Shown here: piece by piece, positions 56,605 through 64,000 of the stretch
Position numbering within the stretch: position 1 is the first letter of the stretch
Layout of the letters: each line of letters opens with the position of its first letter
Origin: Calvatia gigantea
Lineage: Eukaryota; Basidiomycota; Agaricomycetes; Agaricales; Lycoperdaceae
Length of the DNA: 64,000 nt
Assembly (NCBI GenBank): GCA_025093985.1
Contig: JACAAK010000002.1
Span: 3,906,001 to 3,970,000 of the forward strand
Reading direction: 5' to 3'
The notes under the pieces: generated by a model
Told to the model about the DNA's origin: nothing
Database searches by the model: none
Seen by the model: the letters and a program-made list of their open reading frames with translations, nothing else
Translations under genes and position numbers: made by a program

Positions 56605-58689
56605 TTACTTAGCCGAAACTATGGACATATCGTCTGGATATCCGTCTTCGTCCATGTCTCCGTGTCCGTCGTAAAGTTCCATAAGATGAACGAGATCTTC
56701 TAATCTTTTCTACTCCTTTCTAGCGGCCGCCTTCTTCTCATTTATCTTGGTGTCGCAGTCTGTAGGTCTATGTCGGGGGTCAAGTTTTCCGCAGTGTTTA
56801 CAAACGTACTTTGGGCACATGTAAGTATAATGGCCCGCCGCTGCTTTCTTGCAACCCTTGTATTTTTGATAGATGCAATCCGAAGCGTAGTGTCCGATGT
56901 AGGCCTTTTTCAGTATTTTGCATCTTCTGCAGATACGCTTTCTGGGTTGGTTGTCGTCATAGGGAGGGGAGTGTTGGGAGGCTGTGGCTTCTGGAGTGCC
57001 TTGAGGCTGAGGGTTAGGTAAGTATTTGGCACGAGATGCTGTTGCAGCGAAGGATTTTGGGTCAGAAGCTCGAGTTGACAAAGAACTCGCTGATGATTTT
57101 CCTCGAGCAGGTGAGACTGATCAATTGGTTGGGGAATGGGAAGGGGGAGTGGCGACGCCGGCATGGGAGAGCGGGACCGAAGGAACCGTAGATGATAAGA
57201 CGCAGGGAGATCCTCGGGGAGCCATTCCGCTAGGTCGGCGAGTTTGGTGGTTGAAATTGAAGAGAGCCTGTGGGAGTCCACTAGAGGCTGCTGAGTCAAT
57301 AAATAGTTGGACGAGAGTGGTTGCGTCGGAATAACTCCGACAAAGATTGTCGACCCCGATAAAAGTGTTCCGGATAGCGCGCCAGTGTGCTCACTGAGTG
57401 TCATTAAATAAATACTCTCGTCCGATCCGATTGAAATCAGCGGACGAGCTCACCAGTCGGCCAATGGCTTCCGTAGTAAGCTGATGAGGTCCAGGCCAAT
57501 TCGGCTTTGATCCAAATTCACCATTCGGAAGGGGGAGAGAGGGGGAGTTGGAGGTGACAATCCTTGGTTGGATATAGTTGACGAGGGACTCGGTGAGGAG
57601 CTTCTCATGGGTGTTTCCAAGCAAGGTCATTTTGGTCAGACTGGGTGGAGTGGAATAGGCGAAGACGTCCTCGACCGCTTCGGCAGATAGTCCGTGGGCG
57701 TATAACTGTACCCGATGGACTTTTTCGTAAAGGTCTTTCGCCCTCTGGATGTTTCGGAGTAGTTGCTCCTTAGAGGTGGTGGTGGGGGCGAATCCACCGT
57801 GTACGGGGCGTGATTTATCCCCGTCCAAGTTCTGAACTTGGGAACCATGGTTCGAGGCGGACTCATTGATTCGGGTTGGCTCGGGAGGAATGGATCCAAG
57901 CGGAGGGACTGGGTTACCAGGGGTGGTAAATGCACAGAGGGGGGAGGGACGAATAGGGTGTGAGAGGTTGGCTGAAGGAGGATTGCCTCCAGCTGTTGGT
58001 CGAGGCGTTGGAGGTTGTACGCCTCGAGAGGGCTTTGGTTTTGCGGAGAGGGTGATCTCAGAATCGGTGAGATCTGGCCCGACATCGGGCAGGGCGACTG
58101 TGGGTATGACTCCTGCAAGTAGGTGTGACTGGCTTTGTTCCAGTCCATGGAGTCCGAGAGCTCCTTGTCGAAGGGTTGGTCCCCCCAATCCCCCACTGGG
58201 GAGTTGTGGAGGGGAGTCCACTCATCGTCCACGTAAGGTTGGACTTCCGGTGGTGACTCCAGAGTTAGAGAGTCCATTGGGGGAGGACTCCACTCCTTTG
58301 GGGATGCTCCCCATTCCTCCAGGATATCCTGGGCCCACGTAGGGCTGTTGCGAAAAGATGGGCTCATGCCCGTTGAATCTAGGGGAAGATGTGGGCTCCC
58401 AGGAAGGGGGGATTCGGGTGTACTCTCCACGTCCGTGGAACACCTCCAAGTGGTTATTGGGGTGCTCGTCAGACATGGCTTGGAGTTCAGCGAGGGTGAA
58501 GACTCCTGGAGGGACGAAGAGGGAAGGGAGGTCGAGCTGATGCCTTGGGACATCGTCAACAGGATTGTGAAAGAGATCGGGTTGAGAAGGGTTTGTGGCG
58601 GGTAGTTCGGGGGTAGGGGATCGCTTGGTGAGGATGGTTTTCTTCCCTTTAGCGATTTGGCGGGTTTTAGCCTTGGTATTTCTGGGCAT
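56605..58689 (-). pseudogene. E7 extra 3' ORF with Cys/His clusters
   Basis: One frame from ATG 58689 (MPRNTKAKTRQIAKGKKTIL) to TAA 56605, about 695 codons. It is broken by TGA near 58222, 57391 and 57120 and TAG at 56710, after which coding-like sequence continues (LVHLMELYDGHGDMDEDGYP). The N-terminal third is Pro/Ser-rich; the middle has a helical block EQLLRNIQRAKDLYEKVHRV and LSAEAVEDVFAYSTPPSL. The C-terminal part has several possible zinc knuckles: CRRCKILKKAYIGHYASDC, CKKAAAGHYTYMC and CKHCGKLDPRHRPTDC. It starts about 170 nt after the E7 pol stop on the same strand and ends next to the LTR. It may be a nucleic-acid-binding accessory or second gag-like protein. I do not recognise a named family. 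Confidence 0.65.
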
Positions 58690-58861
58690 TTGAAATTTAG
58701 TATGCCACTATAGTGAAAATTATTAGGATCTGGTTTTACAGGTAGGTAGACTGAAATGGTCTTGTTTGGTCGAAAGTGAGGGTTGTCTGGGATTTTAGAG
58801 GCAGGAATGTTTGGGAGATGAGACTAGAATCCTATGATTGAGATGACCAGAGGAGTGAAGA

Positions 58862-61800
58862 TTATCGTTGGAATGGTTTGACTTTTATACGTCCTGGGGT
58901 CTGGAATTCCCATTTCCTGTCAAAGGGTTTCAACCGATGTTGCTTCCTGTATTCGTTTAGAATTGTTAAGGCATGGGGAGCTAGTTCTTCCTCAGTTTCC
59001 CAAGAATTCTCTTCGTGATTAAAGTTTTTCCACTTGACATAGTATTGAGGTGATCCATTCTTGATTCGATGATTAAGGATTCCTTCAATTTCGTATTCTT
59101 CGCTTCCTTCAATCAGCTTGGGAGAAGGTAATTCCGAATTCGGTCCATGAATGTCGTTTTCCAAATAAGGAGTAAGAAGTGTTGCATGGAACACATTGTG
59201 GATCTTCCAATTTTTGGGTAGATCTAGTCTATAGTTCAAAGGGGAAATGACTTGTGTAATTGGATATGGCCCAAGTCGTTTTGGTGATATCTTTTTTGAC
59301 TTGAATGGAAGATGTAGGTTCCGTGTTTCTAGCCATACTTGTTGTCCTAGCGTAAAGGGGGAGAAGTGGAAGGTGATTCTCCGTTCCATTCGTTCAGCAG
59401 CTAGTTTATGCGCGGCGATGGCTTCTCTTCTTGCTTGATCGAGTGTTTCGATTCGTTCCTCAGTGGATTCTATTTTGGTTTCTTCCATAATAGTAGGTAT
59501 ACCATGAGGTTTGCTTCCATACATTAACTCAAATGGAGTTTGTTTTCTGTCAGAATGAGGCCTTGAATTATGTGCGAACTCGAGGGTAGGGATATTGTCG
59601 ACCTAAGTGGTAGGGTTTTGAGTGCAATATATTGACAAATAGGCTGCAATTTCTTGATTGAATCGTTCCGTTGTTCTGTCCGACTGCAGGTGGAAGGCAG
59701 ATGAGAACGATTGTTTAACGTTAAGTCTTTTGAAAAGTGTTTTCATCGATTTTGCCATGAATCTAGGGTCTCTGTTGGAGATGATTTTGTCCAGAAGACC
59801 GAATCTAGCATAGACCTTTTCTAAAAATAGGTCGGCAATATCCTTGGCTGTGGCAGTTTTTGAAGTTGGGCATAGAATTACCCCCTTCATAAGTCCGTGA
59901 TCCACCACGGACAAGATCGCATCGAATCCACGTGATTTTGGTAGATCCGTTAATAAATCCATTGATAATTGTGAGAATGGCCTTGTGGATTTAGCGGGTT
60001 CGATGGGTTGTAGTGGGGGGTGTGTTGGATGTCTATTGATTTTGAATTGTTGGCATTGTGCGCATCCTTTTACATAGTTTTTGACAAAGGTAGCAAGACC
60101 GGGCCAGTAGACTTCTTGCTTGGCTTGGCGGTATGTTTCCTGTTCGCCTGGGTGTCCAGCAGATATGTGATCATGGTATCGTTGGATGATTTTCCGTTTG
60201 AGCGGAAGATCGTTAGGAATAACCACTTTCCCTTCGAATGTTAATAGATGTCCGTTTGCCGTCGGGAATAGGTTATATTTAGAATCGATTGTTTTAGGGT
60301 TATTTGATTGCAATTGTTTGAAGGCTTCGATTGATTTATCGTTGTATTGAGCGGAAGAAGTGATCTCCTTCTGGAGTGAAGGGTCAATTAGGTTGATGAA
60401 TAGTTCGTCTGGAAGAACTGTTATTTGATTGAGGAAAAGGTCTTCCGTTAAGACTGTCACATTTTCATTGTCGTTGTTACGAACTTACCACACCCCCGGA
60501 CTCTCCGCATTAACGTATTAACCTTCCGTACGAACTTTCCATTCTTCTTGTATACCCCGGTCTGTTCTTTATTTATTTATCACATGTACTTCTACCTTTG
60601 CTTCTTATGATTCATTCTGAATCATGTTCCTGTTTCACCTTTATCTTTCCCATCATTGTACTTCTCTTTACCTGACTCCATCTTCTTATGACTCGTACTC
60701 GTTCTTCTATTCATTTCACCTATCCCTATGATTCCTTAGATTACCAATTAACCTGTAGTAGTTCTCATTGACTCATATCTACTTACTACGTAATCTCTCA
60801 TCTCCTATTCGCAGCTAGTATATAAACCTTAAGTAGTACTTTGTATTACTTCAGGTTATTCTAGTAACAAGCTTCCTTATCTTCGCTCATCTGCTACAAG
60901 GCTAACAACCTTGGGGACTGCAGTGACATTTAACTCGGACTTCTCAGGCAAGCACGAGCTTCTACTCGAGGGAGCGATCCGAAGCCTGTACAGAAGTCAT
61001 TGAGACTTGTCAAATACTCCTGGGCTATAGCGTTGAACCTCTCCCTGAGTGGAGACGATCCGGGCCCGGTTGCAAAGTAAGGTAACGCACGTAACAGTCA
61101 TCATCATCTATTTCATGATCAGGTCTTCTTGATAATGCGTCGGTGGCTGGGATTTTAGTTCCAGTGACGTGTTCAATTTTGAAGTTAAACCGTGATAGGA
61201 ATTGAAGCCAACGGGCTTGTCTTCTAGAAATATTCTGAGGTTTCCTCCAGAATGTCAAGTTTTGGTGGTCGGTTCTGATGAGCGTTTCATGTGGAGATCC
61301 TTCCAAGTAGTGTCTCCATTCCTCCAGTGCTCGAATTATCGCTAGTAGCTCTCGGTCGTGAACTTCATAGTTCCTTTCTGCAGGTGAGAAGGATTTTGAG
61401 AGGTAAGCAATAGGATGGCTATTGCTGTTTGTATCCTTTTGGGTAAGAATGGCTCCAGATGCGTATTTTGAGGCGTCCGTCTCGATACTGAAGGGTTTTG
61501 TTTGATCCAGCATTTGTAATACTGGTCATTTGGTAAACTCCAGTTTTAGTTTTGTGAAGGCGTCTTGTGCAGTAGGGTTCCATTCGAATTTCTTTATTTT
61601 TGACAGGAGGGCGTTTAGTGGTCAAGAGATGTCAGAATAATGATGTATGAATTTCCGATAGAAGTTGCAAAATCCCATGAATTTACGAACGTCTCGAGTT
61701 GTTTTAGGAACTGGCCATTCGTTGATTCCTTTGAGTTTGGTGTTGTCCATTTCAATATGGTCGGGTGTAATGATCATTCTGAGGTACTCAAGTCAGGTTT

Positions 61801-63270
61801 TGTCAAATTCGCATTTTTCCAATTTTAGGAAGAGGTCATTATCTTCCAGAATTTGTAGAGCTTCCAGGGTTAACACATCTAGTTCTTCCTGGGTTTCGGC
61901 AAAGAGTAGGATGTCGTCCATATAGATGATGATTTTCCCTTTGCGAAGCATTTTCTCGAATATGGTATCCATCATTTTCTGAAATGTGGCGGGGGAATTG
62001 CACATTCCAAAGAACATTACGTTTGGTTCGTAAAGTCCTAATGGTGTTTTGAAGGCTGCTTTCCATTGGTCTCCTTTGCGAATACGGATGTTGTTATATC
62101 CCAATCAGACGTCCATTTTGGTAAATAGTTTCGCGCCTTTGAGTTTATCCATGATTGTGGTGATCATTGGAATAGGATAGGTGTTTTTGACTGTATGCGA
62201 ATTGAGGTATCGGTAGTCTTGGCAAGGTCGTAGTTTGCCATCTTTCTTTCCAACGAAAAAGAAGGATGAGGCCATGGGTGATTCGGATTCTCGAATGTAT
62301 CCTTTCTTTAGATTGTCGTCAAGAAAGGTTTGCAATTCTTCAGTTTCCTTGGGGGATAGTGGGTAGGTTTTCCCCAATTGTGGTTCGAACGAAGGTTTTA
62401 GATCGATTTTATGATTATATGGCCGATCTGGTGGGAATTGTTCTGCTTTCTTTGGGTCAAACAAGTGTTTGAAATGGTGAAACTTCTTTGGAAGTTTATC
62501 AGTGTTGACCATGGCGTATTTGCTGCTTAAATACGTAGAGGTGGCGATCTTCGCATTAATTTCGAGTTCGAGGGGAGTTAGGTTGAATTCTAGCTCGTCT
62601 TCGAGGGAGAAGTAGTCCATATCGACGTTTTTGAGATATAGTTGTAGTTCTTCAATGGATAAGTCGTTGTTTTCTTCCATTATGGTTGCTTCAAACAGTT
62701 TCAGGGCAATTTGATCCACGTTTTGTTGGTCTTTCTGATCCATTTGTGCGATGGTGTCAAGGACTATTCCGTTAATAGTCATCAGGCTGTTTGTAGATTT
62801 TGCAATAAGTGGTAGTATTTGGTTTTGATTCCTCCACTTAAAGGTTTTCTTCAACCAGTTTATATCCGGGTTGTGCGCTTCCAACCAGGGGTAACCTAAT
62901 ATAAGGTCTTTTGATCCTAAGCCAGTGACGTAGGCTTTGATATCGCATTCTCTTCCGTCTATGACGGCATTTAGGTTGATGAATTCATTGATGGATCCTC
63001 GTTGATTGGGTGATCCGTCGACGTTAGAAACTTTGATCGGTTGATCGACTACGTTTCGTTTGAATTGGTGTGCTTGTACAAATTTTTCAGAGATGAAGTT
63101 TCCTTGAGCTCCTGAGTCAATCAAGGCAGTCAGGGGAATTGCTTTGGGAATTGATTTTTGTTTTAGTCGTATTGGAAGGTAGAATGATGCTTTGTTTTCC
63201 GAGGTGGGAAGTCGAATCTGGTTTATAGTAGTCGTGACTCCTGAAGTTGGGATTCGTTCTTCAGGAGTTC
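58862..63270 (-). pseudogene. E7 pol: protease, RT, RNase H, integrase, chromodomain
   Basis: Protease LIDSGAQGNFISEKFV, RT FFVGKKDGKLRPCQDYRYLN and IYMDDILLFAETQEELD, RNase H IETDASKYASGAILTQKD and HDRELLAIIRALEEWRHYL, integrase finger HISAGHPGEQETYRQAKQE to CAQCQQFK, core QLSMDLLTDLPKSRGFDAIL, IISNRDPRFM and TTERFNQEIAAYL, then the chromodomain QYYVKWKNFNHEENSWETEE, stop 58862. TGA codons occur near 62105, 61793, 61620 and 61510; three of the four fit arginine in the family. A solo LTR interrupts between RNase H and integrase. Confidence 0.88.
60475..61096 (+). repeat. Solo LTR, family 3, complete
   Basis: 622 bp, TGTTACGAACTTACC to GCACGTAACA. Flanks GTCGT (60470-60474) and GTCAT (61097-61101) are a 5-bp target duplication with one CG-to-CA change. 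Opposite orientation to E7. Same LTR type as E3. Confidence 0.88.
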
Positions 63271-63273
63271 TGC

Positions 63274-64000
63274 CTAAAAATCCGACAGGGGTTTTATGGC
63301 TTGTTCAGTGATATAGGAGTTTCTGAACGAAGCTTGTTCTTCGTGAGGCAATTCTTCTATCATTGCTTGGATTTCGAGAGCAGAAATTTTCTTTGGGGGA
63401 AACAAAGATTTGGTTGGAGGTCTTGATGGTTGTACAGGCCTAGGCGGGAAATTTCGTTGCGGAGGTTGAGAAGGTCCGCGATTGAACTGCCGTTGTGGCT
63501 GGTTCATGAACTTCTTCTTGGATTGGTAACTTTTCGAAAGGTTTTTGTCTGGGTTGGGACAGTCCTTGATGAAGTGTTTGTCCGATCCACATCCGATGCA
63601 TAAATGACTTCTGTATCGGTTGTATTGCGTAGGTGTGAAGATCGCATTTAGTTGAATTTGTGAGTCTGGGACTGGCTCAGGTTCTTCGGCGTAATATTCT
63701 TGAGGGTAGGGAGTGTCGTCTTCTTCCGAAGAATCGTTGCTATCGTAGTCGAGGTTGTCGACATCCATTGCCCAAGGGTCTCGGGTAGGTTGCCTTTGGG
63801 GTGGTAGGGGTCTTGCGTAGTTCCATCCGTTCCTTCATTGAGGAATGAATCTACTTCTTTCTTTCTTGCTTTCTCCGAACATGGCTGAGGCTCGTTTTTC
63901 GACGTTGTCTCGTCGGATAGCTTCAGCATACCATTCTGCGATGGTTCTTGGTTCTCCTGCTTTTCGGACGTAAATTGCTTTCACAAGCTTCTAATTAAGT
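63274..64000 (-). pseudogene. E7 gag, N-terminus beyond the window
   Basis: Reads AGEPRTIAEWYAEAIRRDN near the right edge, then a TGA near 63836 at a likely arginine position. It continues to AMDVDNLDYDSNDSSEEDDT, the zinc knuckle CIGCGSDKHFIKDC and ISALEIQAMIEELPHEEQ, ending LSDF with TAG 63274. Pol follows in the -1 frame over GGATTTTTAG. Confidence 0.85.

Larger units (their letters stand above)
56062..64000 (-). mobile_element. Ty3/Gypsy element E7 (family B), continues past right edge
   Basis: Minus strand order from the right edge: gag (partial), pol with protease, RT, RNase H, integrase and chromodomain, an additional ORF with zinc-binding clusters, polypurine tract, 3' LTR at 56062-56576. 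A solo LTR of family 3 (60475-61096) interrupts pol. Stop codons are nearly all TGA or TAG. Confidence 0.82.

Noticed and set aside
57636..58559. 307-codon frame overlapping the E7 3' ORF in another frame
   Set aside because: The other frame has the start and conserved-looking C-terminal blocks throughout; this one is open only because of low-complexity Pro/Ser sequence, though its middle part looks protein-like and a frame switch cannot be fully excluded.

Overview
The window looks like a chromosomal segment of a basidiomycete fungus, most likely an Agaricomycete. Host genes have many short introns (about 40-60 nt) with GTAAGT-type donors. They include a Prp4-type spliceosomal kinase, a cyclase-family protein, a DUF1349 protein, an F-box protein and a fragment of the cohesin regulator Pds5. 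The retrotransposons are chromodomain Ty3/Gypsy elements typical of fungi. No tRNA, rRNA, CRISPR array or bacterial-type operon was seen.

Layout. 1-14 kb is host DNA: a partial cyclase gene, prp4, then four copies (4.3-7.5 kb) of an unnamed small protein family, a DUF1349 gene, an F-box gene, and two further copies of the unnamed family (12.2-13.7 kb). 14.4-49.8 kb is a nested retrotransposon island. It holds five copies of one chromovirus family (called family A here: E1, E2, E4, E5, E6), one gag remnant of a second family (E3), solo LTRs of several types, a Tc1/mariner element and two copies of a Ty1/Copia gag-protease block. 50.4-54.7 kb returns to low-density DNA with a solo LTR, a broken pds5 fragment and a divergent seventh copy of the unnamed family. 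56.1 kb to the right edge is one large family B Ty3/Gypsy element (E7) on the minus strand, running out of the window.

The main biological points are these. (1) Family A chromoviruses carry an extra ORF of about 330 codons between the chromodomain and the 3' LTR. It follows the pol stop codon by exactly 6 nt, in the same frame, in every copy where the junction can be read. (2) Next to the 5' LTR their putative primer-binding site is complementary to an 11-nt stretch of the LTR about 32 nt after a TATA-like box, which fits Tf1-like self-priming. (3) The unnamed host family has a D...(E/D)-x-K arrangement like PD-(D/E)XK nucleases, complete in only two of six scorable copies. (4) Premature stops in all elements are dominated by C-to-T changes (CGA to TGA, CAA/CAG to TAA/TAG), so a RIP-like or methylation-driven process is likely.

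The technical caution is equally important. Parts of 34.3-36.0 kb and 39.5-40.0 kb read as base-by-base mixtures of two different repeats, which suggests a collapsed or blended assembly consensus rather than real DNA.
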